Below are positions 17,428 through 27,241 of a DNA stretch of 64,000 nucleotides, in pieces. Numbering within the stretch: the stretch's first letter is position 1; each line of letters starts with the position of its first letter. The stretch comes from PALSA-1003 sp963741315. Its GTDB lineage: Bacteria > Pseudomonadota > Gammaproteobacteria > Burkholderiales > Casimicrobiaceae. Both the position numbers and the translations under genes were made by a program. The stretch covers positions 62,001 to 126,000 of the forward strand of contig CAVUHK010000002.1 of assembly GCA_963741315.1 (NCBI GenBank). Reading direction: 5' to 3'. The notes under the pieces are model-generated. The model saw only the letters and a program-made list of their open reading frames with translations. It ran no database searches and was not told the origin of the DNA.

Positions 17428-18192
17428 TTGCATGCGCTAACCGTCTCGATCACCGCATTCGTTGTCATCATCGTCGGCACCTGGGTCGGCGTGTACCTGC
17501 GCACGGTGCTGCCGAAGCATCACCTCAATGAGGACACGCGCGATGCGGTGCGCATCGGCATCGGCCTTATCGCCACCATGGCGGCGCTGGTGCTCGGGCT
17601 GCTGCTGGCGACGGCGAAGTCCTCGTTCGATACCAAATCCGAGGAGATCCGCGTCAGCGCCGCCAAGATCATCCTGCTCGATCGCACCCTGCGCGAATAT
17701 GGCTCCGACGGCAACGACATCCGCGCGCAGCTGCGCGATATTTACGAGCATCGCCTGCGCCGCGGTTGGGTCGATTCGCGCAGCTTGACCGTAGTCGAAC
17801 CCACCTCGACCGGCGAACCGCTGCCCATGGAACGGGTGCAGACGAAGTTGCGCGGCTTGACGCCGGGCACTCCGGCACAGCGCCTGGCCCAGGAGCGCGC
17901 CCTGCAGCTCGCCGAAGACCTGGCACAGACGCGCTGGCTGCTCCTCGAGCAACTCGGGGGCACCATACCGCTGCCGTTTCTGGTGCTGCTGGTGCTCTGG
18001 GTGGCGCTGATCTTCGCGAGCCTCGGGCTGTTCGCGCCGCCCAACGGAACCTTCTACGCGGTGATCGTCGTTTGCGCGCTTTCCGTCAGCAGCGCGTTGT
18101 TCCTGATCATCGAAATGGATCGCCCATTCGGCGGCATGCTCACGATTTCCGACGCACCGCTGCACACCGCGGTCGAATACCTGAAGCGCTGA
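17428..18192 (+). CDS. DUF4239-type membrane protein
   Basis: A 254-residue protein with two N-terminal membrane helices (ITAFVVIIVGTWVGVYL and IGLIATMAALVLGLLLATAKSSFD), a cytoplasmic or periplasmic helical stretch (residues about 70-180) and two C-terminal helices (PLPFLVLLVLWVALIFASLGLFA, FYAVIVVCALSVSSALFLIIEMD). The phrases LVLGLLLATAKSSFDTKSEEI and IEMDRPFGGMLTISDAPL are hallmarks of the uncharacterised DUF4239 family. TTG 17428 follows AAGGA by 8 bases. It is convergent with the TAXI gene, only 2 bp apart, and has its own promoter. Confidence 0.82.
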   Translation: MHALTVSITAFVVIIVGTWVGVYLRTVLPKHHLNEDTRDAVRIGIGLIATMAALVLGLLLATAKSSFDTKSEEIRVSAAKIILLDRTLREYGSDGNDIRAQLRDIYEHRLRRGWVDSRSLTVVEPTSTGEPLPMERVQTKLRGLTPGTPAQRLAQERALQLAEDLAQTRWLLLEQLGGTIPLPFLVLLVLWVALIFASLGLFAPPNGTFYAVIVVCALSVSSALFLIIEMDRPFGGMLTISDAPLHTAVEYLKR

Positions 18193-18194
18193 CC

Positions 18195-19508
18195 TCAGGC
18201 CGGCGCCGCCGCCTTGGCCTGAACCGCGAGCCGAACCAGGCGGATGTGCTCGCGCAGCGTGTACGCTTCGCTGGCGAAGCTGATCGGCGTCTTGATCGAC
18301 TGCGCCGAGTTCTCGATGCGGTCGAGGTCGCGCAGCCACTGGTTGGTCGGCAGCGGGCCCTCGCGTGAATTGACGTCGCGCTCCAGCAGCTTCAGTTCGC
18401 CATACAGCCGAAAGATGCGCGAACGAACGCGCCATCGCAGCAGCTGCGGCAGGTAGTTCATCAGCGGCACGACAATGACCAGCAGCGGCACGACCAGGAT
18501 GATCAGCCGCTCGATGAAGGTCGCGACCCAGAAAGGCATGTAGCGGTGCAACAGGTTCGGGCCGAACTGCTTGTGCCGTTCGGCCGCCTGCGACACGTCC
18601 AGATCGAGCCTTGCCGTGCTCGGAAACTCGTTGGCGGCTTCGAAGTAGCCTTGTCCACCGTGTATTTCGTGCGCGGCATCGAGCAGCAGGTTGATCAGCG
18701 CCGGCGGGAAGTCAGGACGGGCGACGAGCATCGACTTGGTCCCGATCAACGTAATATCCGCGTCGGGAATATTCTGCGCGAGCTCGACCGTGCCCTGTGG
18801 CAGGCGCAGCTTGGAAATGTAGGGAAAGCGGCGCTCGTACGCGTCGGCGCGAACAAAAGGCGCGACCTTGAGCGATGGGTCGTGCAGCGCCTGCCAGATC
18901 GCCGGTGCCTGCACCGGTCCGACGAGTACCGTGAAGTCGATCTCGCCGCGTTGCAGTGCCCGCAGCGATTCGACGGCACCCATCGAGACCTGTGTCGTGT
19001 TGAGCGACGAGATCCCGTTGGCGGCCAGAAGCGGCTCGGAGAAGACGCGTGTTCCGCTCCCTGCCTTGCCTATGGCGATGCGCTTGTACAGCAGGTCTGA
19101 GACCTTGGTGAACGGCGCGTCCTTGGGATAGAACAACCAAAGCGGCTCGTAGTAGAGCGTCGCCAGCATCTCGATCGAGTGTGCATTGGCAGGTGCCACA
19201 CCGCCCTGCGCTAAAGCGACGTCGACACGCGACTTGGGGTCGGCCAGCAGCTGAAGGTTTTCGGCGGCACCATCTGTCATCCGCTCCTCCACCGTCACGC
19301 CATCGCGGGCGAGAATCTCCTTGTAGCGCTGCGCGTAGGCGTGATACATGCCGTCGGGCGCGCCGCTGGCAAGCACAATGTGGCGCGGCGTCGCGCTGGC
19401 AAGGAAGTGCAGCGCGCCCCATGTTGCAACAGCGAGCAGTACGACCAGCAGGATTCCGAGGCGATAAATGTCGCGCCGGGTCAGGAATTCCAGCGATTCA
19501 CGAATCAT
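18195..19508 (-). CDS. TAXI-family TRAP transporter solute-binding-like protein, membrane anchored
   Basis: A 437-residue protein. Residues about 16-35 form a membrane anchor (LGILLVVLLAVATWGALHFL), then a TAXI-type periplasmic binding domain: HIVLASGAPDGMYHAYAQRYKEIL, VDVALAQGGVAP, KRIAIGKAGSGTRVFSEPLL and VLVGPVQAPAIWQAL. A second membrane segment near residues 333-356 (IERLIILVVPLLVIVVPL) leads to a cytoplasmic helical tail. Ordinary TAXI proteins are freely periplasmic and sit beside TRAP permease genes; here there is no permease gene nearby and the domain is tethered at both ends, which suggests ligand sensing or a partner elsewhere. The ligand is unknown. Confidence 0.85.
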   Translation of the reverse strand: MIRESLEFLTRRDIYRLGILLVVLLAVATWGALHFLASATPRHIVLASGAPDGMYHAYAQRYKEILARDGVTVEERMTDGAAENLQLLADPKSRVDVALAQGGVAPANAHSIEMLATLYYEPLWLFYPKDAPFTKVSDLLYKRIAIGKAGSGTRVFSEPLLAANGISSLNTTQVSMGAVESLRALQRGEIDFTVLVGPVQAPAIWQALHDPSLKVAPFVRADAYERRFPYISKLRLPQGTVELAQNIPDADITLIGTKSMLVARPDFPPALINLLLDAAHEIHGGQGYFEAANEFPSTARLDLDVSQAAERHKQFGPNLLHRYMPFWVATFIERLIILVVPLLVIVVPLMNYLPQLLRWRVRSRIFRLYGELKLLERDVNSREGPLPTNQWLRDLDRIENSAQSIKTPISFASEAYTLREHIRLVRLAVQAKAAAPA

Positions 19509-19541
19509 GGCAACCAGAAAGTGCGAGGGGCTTGGATGCGA

Positions 19542-21182
19542 TCACGCCGTAGGAAGCTGATGATCGCGGAATTGCTCGCGCAGCTTGTTCTTGAGCATCT
19601 TGCCAGTCGGTCCCATCGGGATGGCATCGACGAATGCGACGTCATCCGGGGTCTGCCACTTGGCGACACGGCCGCTGTAATAGCTCAGCAGCTCATCGCG
19701 GGTGACTTCCGCACCCGCCTTGCGCACCACGACCAGCAACGGCCGTTCGTCCCACTTGGGATGCGCGATGCCGATGCACGCCGCCATCGCCACCGCCGGG
19801 TGCGACACGGCGATGTTCTCGATGTCGATCGAGCTGATCCATTCGCCGCCCGACTTGATCACGTCCTTGCTGCGATCGGTGATCTGCATGTAGCCGTCGG
19901 CGTCGATGGTGGCCACGTCGCCCGTGGGAAACCACGTCAGGCCGGCGTCGTCCCTGACCAGCGGGTCGCAGTCGTCGCGAAAGTACTTGCTGACGACCCA
20001 GGGGCCGCGCACGTAGAGGTCGCCGAAGGCCTTGCCGTCCCAGGGCAATTCGGCGCCGTCGGGACCGACGATCTTCATGTCGACGCCGAACACGGCGCGC
20101 CCCTGCTTGGCCTTGACGGCGTAGAGTTCCTCGCGCGCCATGTTGCCATGCTGCGCGCGCATCGAGCATGCCGTCCCCAGCGGCGAGAGTTCGGTCATCC
20201 CCCACGCATGAAGCGCGACCACGTTGTACTTCTCCTCGAAGGTGCGCAGCATCGCCGGCGGCAGCGCGGCGCCGCCGACGATCGTCCGGCGCATGGTCGT
20301 GAACTTGAGCTTGTTCTGCTCCATGTACGCGAGCAGCCCGAGCCACACCGTCGGCACGCCGGCCGACAGGCTGACCTGCTCGCCCTCGATGAGTTCGTGC
20401 AGCGACTTGCCGTCGAGCGCCGCGCCCGGGAACACCAGTTTTGCGCCGACCATGGCGCCGGCGTAGGGTATCCCCCACGCGTTGACATGGAACATCGGTA
20501 CCACCGGCAGGATGACGTCCTTGGCGGAGATATTGAGCGTGTCGGGCAGCGCCGCCGCGAAGGTGTGCAGCAGCGTCGAGCGGTGGCTGTAGAGGGCTCC
20601 CTTGGGATGCCCGGTCGTGCCCGAGGTGTAGCAGATCGACGACGCCGTGTTCTCGTCGAATAACGGCCAGTTGTATTCGGCGGATTCAGCCGCCAGCAGG
20701 TCTTCGTAGCAGTACAGGTTGGCGATGCCGGTCGTCGCCGGCATGTGCGCGCGGTCGGTCATCAGCACGAACCGCTTCACCGTCTTGCATTGCGCGGCGA
20801 TCTTCTCGATGACCGGCAGGAAGGTGAGGTCGAAGAACAGCGCGCTGTCCTCGGCATGATTGGCGATCCACGCGATCTGTTCCGGTACCAGTCGCGGATT
20901 GATGGTGTGCACGATCGCACCCTTGCCGGCGACCGCGTAGTACAGCTCCATGTGGCGGTGGCCGTTCCAGGCCAGCGTGGCGATGCGCTCGCCCATGGCG
21001 ACACCCCAGGTGTCGAGCGCATTGGCGAGTTGCCTGGCGCGCGTGTGCAACTGCCGATAGGTGGTGCGGTGGATGTCGCCCTCGACGCGGCGCGAGACGA
21101 TCTCGACCTGGCCGTGGTGGCGATCCGCGTGCCGGATCAGCGACGAAATCAGCAGCGGTACGTCCTGCATCAAGCCTTGCAT
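19542..21182 (-). CDS. Medium/long-chain fatty acid--CoA ligase
   Basis: A 546-residue ANL-superfamily ligase with CYTSGTTGHPKGALYSHRS (P-loop), VPMFHVNAWGIPY, HAWGMTELSPLGT, TGDVATIDADGYMQITDRSKDVIKSGGEWISS and the catalytic Lys near the end in PMGPTGKMLKNKLRE. The MFHVNAWGIPYAG stretch and length resemble AlkK-type medium-chain acyl-CoA ligases, which activate fatty acids for beta-oxidation. ATG 21180-21182 follows GGGGGAG by about 9 bases, which sets the start; a longer frame adds 37 residues with no such site. It lies 120 bp downstream of tamB on the same strand, separated by a small GC-rich hairpin (stem AGGCCGCA, 21261-21281). Confidence 0.9.
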   Translation of the reverse strand: MQGLMQDVPLLISSLIRHADRHHGQVEIVSRRVEGDIHRTTYRQLHTRARQLANALDTWGVAMGERIATLAWNGHRHMELYYAVAGKGAIVHTINPRLVPEQIAWIANHAEDSALFFDLTFLPVIEKIAAQCKTVKRFVLMTDRAHMPATTGIANLYCYEDLLAAESAEYNWPLFDENTASSICYTSGTTGHPKGALYSHRSTLLHTFAAALPDTLNISAKDVILPVVPMFHVNAWGIPYAGAMVGAKLVFPGAALDGKSLHELIEGEQVSLSAGVPTVWLGLLAYMEQNKLKFTTMRRTIVGGAALPPAMLRTFEEKYNVVALHAWGMTELSPLGTACSMRAQHGNMAREELYAVKAKQGRAVFGVDMKIVGPDGAELPWDGKAFGDLYVRGPWVVSKYFRDDCDPLVRDDAGLTWFPTGDVATIDADGYMQITDRSKDVIKSGGEWISSIDIENIAVSHPAVAMAACIGIAHPKWDERPLLVVVRKAGAEVTRDELLSYYSGRVAKWQTPDDVAFVDAIPMGPTGKMLKNKLREQFRDHQLPTA

Positions 21183-21302
21183 AGGCGGTCTCCCCCGGTC
21201 GATGCGGGAACCGTCTGCGCGGTCCCGGCCCATTCCATGGAGCATAGCAAGGGCGCGCCAAGGCCGCACCCCCTGCGGCCTCCTTGAACCCAAGGTGCGC
21301 CG

Positions 21303-24300
21303 CTAGTTGAATGCATGCCGATAAGCCAGTCCAATGCCGCTGACCGGACCCGCTTCGACACGGAACGTCAACGCCCGCGTGATGTTGTATTCCAGCCGGA
21401 GCGCGCCGCTGGCCAGCGACACGCCCTGCTCGAAACCCAGCGTCAGGTCTTCGCTGATGCGCTTGCCGAACACGATCACCTGACTGCGCACGCCGCCGGT
21501 CGTGGTCGGGCCGGTGTTCTGGATGGTGATGTCGTCGAGACCGATGGTCTGCGCGACCTGCGCAGTCAACGGCTTGCCGCCGCGCGAGAGCAGCGCTGCC
21601 GATGCGGCCGACCACGCCCCGAAGTTGGAGTTACTCCCCGTGGTGGAGAGTCCCTGGCCGGTGACCAGCCAGGCCAGCGCTTCGTTCTGCGGTACCGGCG
21701 GATTCGAGGTGATCGTCACCGTGGGCACGCGCACGGTGCCGGTTACCGCCACGCCCGCCTCGACCGCCAGATTGCGACGCAAGGCCACGATGTCGAGGGC
21801 GGGATTGGTCAGCGGTCCGTCGAAGATCAGCTTGCCGCGATCGATGCTCAGCTTCTGTCCGAACGCGAAGTAAGTGCCGTTGACGGCGCTGATCGTGCCG
21901 TGTCCCTGCAACGATCCGTCCGAACCGCTCGAGACCCGCACCTTGCCGGTAAGCCCGGTCTCGAGGCCTTCGCCGATAAAGTTCAGCTTCTGGCCGAGGT
22001 CGACCTCCAGGTCGAGCGCAAGCGGCAGGTCGGAGAGGTCGTTGCTGCGCTCCGTCGCCGGCCACCCTTTGACGGTGACGTCCGCGCCCAGCCGGCCCGG
22101 CGGCGAACGCTGGTACTCGATATTTCCCTCGTCGACGTTGACCGCGCCGGAGATCACGAGGCGGCGCTTGATGATCGCCAGCGCGCCATTGCCGTCGATG
22201 ACCAGGCGTCGATCGGGACGGTTGAGCACGCGGAAATTCCTGGCGCGCCAGGCAATCTGCGTCGCGCCGTCGGGGGTGTCTCCCGGCGCCGTCGCGCCGA
22301 GCCTGCCGGACGCGGTGAATTGTCCCTCGCCGCCGGTGAACTGCATTTCATCGAGAACGATGCTGCGCTCGACCAGGTGTGCGCGCAGTCGGCCATCGCT
22401 CAGGTTGACGCCGAGGTGCGGCGCGTCGATGCGCAGCCGGTCCGCGGTGAGCGTGCCCGCGAATTTTGGCGCGCCGAGCGTCCCGTTCCCGGTGACTCGA
22501 AGCGTCGCGGTTCCGTCCATGACCACGGTGGTGCCCAGCCACGGCTGCAGCGGTTGCAGCGACGCGATGTCGGCATCGAGGTGCAAGTCGAGCAGCGTAT
22601 CCGGAGCCAGGTATCCGCGCGGCGCGTCGACTGCAGCGGTCAGCTTGAGCGTCGCCTGCGCGTTGCCGACGCGCTGCGATTGCAGCGTTGCGCTCGCGTC
22701 GAGCGAGTCGTCGCGAACGGTGCCGTCGAGCTTGAGGGTGGTGAGGCCGAAGCCGACATTCGATGCGTCATCGGTCAGCACATCGCGGCTGTAGAGGTCG
22801 CCGCTCTCGCGCGCGACACGGAAAGTGCCGTTCAGGCGCGGCGTCGCCGCGAGGTCCCACTGGCCGCCGAGCCGCAGCGTTGACCCCAGCGGCAACTGCT
22901 TGCCGACGAGTCGCGCCGCAATGGCGAGCGACACGCCGGTGAAGTTACCGCGCGAGGTGATGCGTCCCTGGTCGCGTACGAATTCGCCGATGTCGATGTG
23001 GCCGTCGGCCGCGTCGATGTGGACCGAATCGAAGGCGATGCGTCCGGGGGCGATGTCGAAATTCGCCGGTGCGCTGAGCGCGAACTTGATCGTGCCGCGA
23101 TTCTCGAATGTGGCCAGCGTTCCCTTCCAGTGCCGCGCGCCGCGCTTGAAGTCGATGAACGCACCGTCGAGCGCCGCGCTGGTGTCGATATCCTCACCGC
23201 GCGCGGTGAAGGCCAACTTGTGCTGCGCCAGGCTGCCGGTGCCGGAGATCGTAGCGCTGGCGAGCGTGCGCAGATCGGAATGAAATTCGGTCGCGGCCAT
23301 CGACACGGTCAATGACCTCGCGTCGAGCGCCACGGCGTGCTGCGCGTCGCCGCCGGGAGCCAGTGACGCTTTGACGTCGAGCGTGCGCATCGAGTAGGTC
23401 GAGCCAATTTGCAACTGCTCGCCGGCCAGCGCGATGTCTCCACCCGCGCCACCGGGCTCGACGCGCAGCGTGCCCTTGGCGTGTACCGCACCGCCAATCG
23501 GCTTGGGCACGTTCGCCGGCAGCCAGGCAGCGAGCTCGGCAAGCTTCGGCACTGCCAGAATGAAGGCGAGCTGGTCCCCGACGCTGCCTGCGTTTCCCCT
23601 TGCCTGCGCCTGCGCCGATCCCGCGTGGACGTCGAGCACGAGATCGCGCAGCATCGCAGCCTCGATCGTGCCGCTCGCGGTGCCCGAGACCGCGACGCCC
23701 GAGAGCTTGCTGCCCGGGCTGATCGCCAGACTGCCGACGACGTGCCACGCCGGTTGCAGGCGACCGTTGGCCACGAGCTTGCCGTCGAGGCTGCCCGCCG
23801 GAAACGCGCCGAAGCGCGACGGATCGATATGCGTTGCCGCGAGGTTTGCGCTGAACACTCTCGCACCGGCGAGTTCCAATCGCGCGCTGCCGTCGATGCT
23901 GCCGCCCCCGGCGCGCGCGGTGAATGACGTGACGTCGACACGCTGGCCCGCGACCGACGCATCGAATGCCACCGACAGCTTTGCATCCGAAAGCTCGCCG
24001 CGGATTCGCTGGCGCGTGCCTTCGATGTCGGCGGTGATCCGGCCGGCGAGGCGCGTGTCGATGAGCTGCGTGTGCAGGCGCCGCAGATCGAGGTCCTGCA
24101 CCGAGAGCGCCACCCGCGCCGGAGCACCCGTGCCGCCGAGATCGGCATCGATGCTGCCGCTGGCGCGACCACCGCCGGCGACCCGCAGTTCAACCTGCGA
24201 GAGCGACAACCGGCTGCCGCTGGACGCAAATGAACCACGCGCACCCTCCAACGGCAGGCGCTCTCGATCGATCGGCCCGGCGTCGCGGTTGACCGCGTCG

Positions 24301-25199
24301 AACGTTCCCACCAGGCCGTCGGGCCCGGGCTGCGCATTGAGCGTCAAGGCGATCAGCGTGCGCGGCAACGCCGGTGCGAGACGCGCCAGATCGAGGTTGT
24401 CGAGTTGGACGGCCATGCTCTCGAATGCATCGTTGCCGAAGGGGGTGATGTGCAGGCCTGCCTTGAGGGTCGCGTCCTGCCACTGACCATTGCCATCGAG
24501 CGCGATGGCGGCAAGCGTTCCACCGATCCGGGTGTCGATGCGTGCGCCCTGCAGCGGTCCCGCCCCGACAACGGCGATCGCACCGCCGAGCGCCAGCGGC
24601 GCACGTGCCGCCAGCGTCGCGTTGCCGCTGATCGCGCCGAACTCCGATACCAGTTGCAACGCGCTCAGCGAATGTCGCTCGGCATTGCCTGCGTAGGCGA
24701 ACGCGAGGCCGCTGATGTGGCCGACGCGCGGACCCGCCTGCCATGCAAGTTCCGCGACGCTCGCGTGCTCGATGGTGACGTCGAGCGGCAGCGCGAGATC
24801 TTCCGGTGGCGCGGTCGCGCCCGTCGACGCCTTGATCTGGATCGATACGCGCTGCGCGCCCAGGTTGCGGATGAACAGGCGCGAAGACAGCAGCGTACGC
24901 GGACTCCAGTCGACGACGACGTCTTCGGCCTCGATCGTCGTGTCGGAACCGCGCCAGGCGAGGCGCGCGAAACGCATCGAGCCGCCGATCGATCCCGAAG
25001 CTCCCTCCACGAACAGCTGGCCGTTGCTCTGCCGCATGACACGCTCGACGATCATCGACAGCCCGGCTTCCGACAGCAGGAAGGCGAGCCCCGCGGCAGC
25101 GACGATGATCAGCAGCACCAGGCCGTAGGGCAGCGCGCGCAGCAGGTGCACTCCGCGCTGCCGCGATGGACCCTGACACAGGAGCACGCCGCGGATCAT
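21303..25199 (-). CDS. tamB: Translocation and assembly module protein TamB (AsmA-like, DUF490)
   Basis: A 1298-residue protein with a single N-terminal membrane anchor (ALPYGLVLLIIVAAAGLAFLLS, about residues 22-43) and a very long beta-rich periplasmic region of repeated short strands, many of the type VALSVQDLDLRRL and GATLQSQRV. The C-terminal DUF490/TamB domain (about the last 350 residues) includes GNIEYQRSPPGRLGADVTVKG, LALDLEVDLGQKLNFIGEGLETGLTG and GQKLSIDRGKLIFDGPLTNPALDIVALR, ending TFRVEAGPVSGIGLAYRHAFN. TamB forms a groove that moves phospholipid, and possibly outer-membrane proteins, across the periplasm with TamA. The ATG overlaps the tamA stop (TGATG), so the pair is translationally coupled. 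Confidence 0.95.
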   Translation of the reverse strand: MIRGVLLCQGPSRQRGVHLLRALPYGLVLLIIVAAAGLAFLLSEAGLSMIVERVMRQSNGQLFVEGASGSIGGSMRFARLAWRGSDTTIEAEDVVVDWSPRTLLSSRLFIRNLGAQRVSIQIKASTGATAPPEDLALPLDVTIEHASVAELAWQAGPRVGHISGLAFAYAGNAERHSLSALQLVSEFGAISGNATLAARAPLALGGAIAVVGAGPLQGARIDTRIGGTLAAIALDGNGQWQDATLKAGLHITPFGNDAFESMAVQLDNLDLARLAPALPRTLIALTLNAQPGPDGLVGTFDAVNRDAGPIDRERLPLEGARGSFASSGSRLSLSQVELRVAGGGRASGSIDADLGGTGAPARVALSVQDLDLRRLHTQLIDTRLAGRITADIEGTRQRIRGELSDAKLSVAFDASVAGQRVDVTSFTARAGGGSIDGSARLELAGARVFSANLAATHIDPSRFGAFPAGSLDGKLVANGRLQPAWHVVGSLAISPGSKLSGVAVSGTASGTIEAAMLRDLVLDVHAGSAQAQARGNAGSVGDQLAFILAVPKLAELAAWLPANVPKPIGGAVHAKGTLRVEPGGAGGDIALAGEQLQIGSTYSMRTLDVKASLAPGGDAQHAVALDARSLTVSMAATEFHSDLRTLASATISGTGSLAQHKLAFTARGEDIDTSAALDGAFIDFKRGARHWKGTLATFENRGTIKFALSAPANFDIAPGRIAFDSVHIDAADGHIDIGEFVRDQGRITSRGNFTGVSLAIAARLVGKQLPLGSTLRLGGQWDLAATPRLNGTFRVARESGDLYSRDVLTDDASNVGFGLTTLKLDGTVRDDSLDASATLQSQRVGNAQATLKLTAAVDAPRGYLAPDTLLDLHLDADIASLQPLQPWLGTTVVMDGTATLRVTGNGTLGAPKFAGTLTADRLRIDAPHLGVNLSDGRLRAHLVERSIVLDEMQFTGGEGQFTASGRLGATAPGDTPDGATQIAWRARNFRVLNRPDRRLVIDGNGALAIIKRRLVISGAVNVDEGNIEYQRSPPGRLGADVTVKGWPATERSNDLSDLPLALDLEVDLGQKLNFIGEGLETGLTGKVRVSSGSDGSLQGHGTISAVNGTYFAFGQKLSIDRGKLIFDGPLTNPALDIVALRRNLAVEAGVAVTGTVRVPTVTITSNPPVPQNEALAWLVTGQGLSTTGSNSNFGAWSAASAALLSRGGKPLTAQVAQTIGLDDITIQNTGPTTTGGVRSQVIVFGKRISEDLTLGFEQGVSLASGALRLEYNITRALTFRVEAGPVSGIGLAYRHAFN

Positions 25200-27064
25200 C
25201 AGAACGACACGCCGACGGAGAATTGCAGGCGCACCTGGCGCGACTCCTGGCCGTACGCCAGGTCGAAGCGGAAGGGCCCGATCGGCGTCCTGATGCGCGC
25301 TCCCAAACCGTAGCCCCAGGCGATCTTGAAATCGTGGAGCTGGTCGACCGCATTGCCGCCGTCGACGAATGCGGCGACGCCCCACGCCGAGTTGAACCAG
25401 TGCGTCACCTCGACGCTTCCGATCGCGAAGTAGCGCCCGCCCACGGTCGCTTCGCCCTCCTGCACACCCAGGCTCTCGAACTTGTAGCCGCGCACCGTGG
25501 TCTCGCCGCCGGTGCGAAACAGCAGCGTCGACGGCACGCCCGTGCGCGACCCTGCCAATACCGCTCCGCCTTCGGCGCGCACCGTCAGGTCGTTATCGCG
25601 ACTGAGCGGAAGCCAGCCTTGGGTGCGCACGATGACCCGACCGAAGCCCCGCGTCGATACGCCGGGAATGCCGCCGCCACCCTGCAGCACGGCGACCCAG
25701 CCGCGCGTCGGCGACAGCAGGTCGTCGGTGCGTCGCCACGCGCGCTCGACGTCGAGATAGAGCGCGTGCGACACGTCGCTGTCGGCGCCGAGCGGGAATT
25801 GCTCGTCGTAGAGCATCGCCGCGCCGAATTGCCACTGGTCGCGCTCCTCGATCGACATCCGGCGTACTCCGAATGCGGCGGTGCGGGTGATCAGGTCGTT
25901 GACGTTGGTATGCTCGATGCGTGCGAACGCGGAATCCTGCCATCCGCCCTCGTTCGGTGGACGCACCAGGCGCAGCGATCCGCTCTGGATCAGTGTCTCG
26001 TAGCGGGCATCGGCGATGAACTGCATGCCCGCGCCGTCGACGTCGAAGTCGCGATAGCTGACATTGGCGCGAAACTCCACGTCGGTCGAGTAGCCGATCC
26101 CGGCTTCGACGCGCCGCCGGGGCGCCTCGATCACGCCGACCCGCAATGGCGCGTCGTCCGCAGTCGCCGGATCGGTGTCGATGGCGGCCTGCACGCTGAC
26201 GAAATAGCCGGCGTTGCTGAGCCGGCGCACGTATTCGTCGACCTTCTGCGCCGAATACGGCGCGCCGCGCTCGATGACGTTGTAGTTGCGCACCAGCGAC
26301 TCGCTGTAGCGCGAGACGCCCGTGACCTCTATCGGCCCGAAGCGAAACGGCGGGCCGCTCGCGACCTCGACCGAAAGATCCGCGCTACGTTGCACGGGAT
26401 CGATCGTTGCCGCGCTGCTGGTCAGGCTCGCCGCTGCATACGGGCTCGCCGCGAGGGTTGCCACCGCGCGCGTCTTGGCTGCATCCCAGACGCTCTGCCG
26501 AAAGACCGCGCCCGAGGGCAGCAGCCACTCGCTGCGCATTTTGGCGATGGCATCCGTCCCCGCGGGACTGTCGGTTGCCGCAGGCCCCGTCACCGCGATG
26601 GCGACCTCGGTGATGCGCGTCGGCGTGCCTTCTTCGACGCGCAGGGTCACCACCGCCGGTGTCTTGCTGCGATCGACGGTAATGTCGACCACCGCGTCGA
26701 AAAAACCTTCGGTTGCCGCGGCCTCGCGCGCCTCCGGGATCGCTTCGCGCGCGAGCTGGTCGAACAGTTCGTCGGTCATGTCGGCGTAATCTCGCCAGCG
26801 GGCAAGGCCGACGCTGGTCGCGAGCACGTCGCCGAGAACGCCGGGCGCGGCAATGACCAGGCTGTAGCGAAATGCCTTCGTCGCCAGCGGCTCGGACACG
26901 TTCGCAGCCGGCGCGACAGGTGCCGCGACCGGGGGCGGCGCCGGATCCTCGGCGACGCACGGCGCCGACACGAGGCCGAGCACCAGCGCGAACAGTCCAT
27001 GGCGAGCTTGCAGCGAAATCGGTCGGCCTCGGCGATCTGATGTGAGTGGCGCGAAGCCGAGCAC
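25199..27064 (-). CDS. tamA: Translocation and assembly module protein TamA (Omp85 family)
   Basis: A roughly 620-residue outer-membrane protein. After a signal-like segment (GLFALVLGLVSAPCVAED) come POTRA domains: YSLVIAAPGVLGDVLATSVGLARW, VDITVDRSKTPAVVTLRVEEGTPTRI and FGPIEVTGVSRYSESLVRNY. Then follows a 16-strand barrel ending QVRLQFSVGVSF with a terminal Phe. GGETTVRGYKFESLG is the conserved Omp85 RGY-type lid motif and GPFRFDLAYG the last-strand region. The start is uncertain: GTG 27064 or GTG 27079, both just downstream of a TACACT -10-like box near 27101-27106. The order tamA-tamB is the usual one. Confidence 0.9.
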   Translation of the reverse strand: MLGFAPLTSDRRGRPISLQARHGLFALVLGLVSAPCVAEDPAPPPVAAPVAPAANVSEPLATKAFRYSLVIAAPGVLGDVLATSVGLARWRDYADMTDELFDQLAREAIPEAREAAATEGFFDAVVDITVDRSKTPAVVTLRVEEGTPTRITEVAIAVTGPAATDSPAGTDAIAKMRSEWLLPSGAVFRQSVWDAAKTRAVATLAASPYAAASLTSSAATIDPVQRSADLSVEVASGPPFRFGPIEVTGVSRYSESLVRNYNVIERGAPYSAQKVDEYVRRLSNAGYFVSVQAAIDTDPATADDAPLRVGVIEAPRRRVEAGIGYSTDVEFRANVSYRDFDVDGAGMQFIADARYETLIQSGSLRLVRPPNEGGWQDSAFARIEHTNVNDLITRTAAFGVRRMSIEERDQWQFGAAMLYDEQFPLGADSDVSHALYLDVERAWRRTDDLLSPTRGWVAVLQGGGGIPGVSTRGFGRVIVRTQGWLPLSRDNDLTVRAEGGAVLAGSRTGVPSTLLFRTGGETTVRGYKFESLGVQEGEATVGGRYFAIGSVEVTHWFNSAWGVAAFVDGGNAVDQLHDFKIAWGYGLGARIRTPIGPFRFDLAYGQESRQVRLQFSVGVSF

Positions 27065-27174
27065 GACCCGGCGGCGCACACGATCTTTGCCCCGAAGTGT
27101 ACTCTGCCGCTCGTCGGCACAGCCAGGCGGCCCATGCGCGCGCCGGGCGCTGGCGGCCTCGGCGATGGCAACGC

Positions 27175-27203
27175 GACGCATCGTCCACCGCACTGCGTAT
27201 AAT
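27175..27203 (+). promoter_or_regulatory. Sigma-70-like promoter of the DUF202 gene
   Basis: A perfect TATAAT (27198-27203) in the context GCGTATAATCGGC lies 38 bases before ATG 27242. The hexamer 17 bp upstream (GACGCA) is weak. A GAGGTGAA site follows in the leader. Confidence 0.55.
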
Positions 27204-27241
27204 CGGCACGACCGAGGTGAACAGTTCACGCTGTGCTAGCG

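Noticed and set aside
21261..21281. Hairpin AGGCCGCA/TGCGGCCT after tamB as a terminator
   Set aside because: The 8-bp stem lacks a T run and the downstream ligase gene is on the same strand, so termination is not supported.
21315..27040. Plus-strand frames of 522 and 624 codons opposite tamB and tamA
   Set aside because: They are shadows of the TamA/TamB coding frames with Arg/Asp/Gln-rich translations and no recognisable domains.
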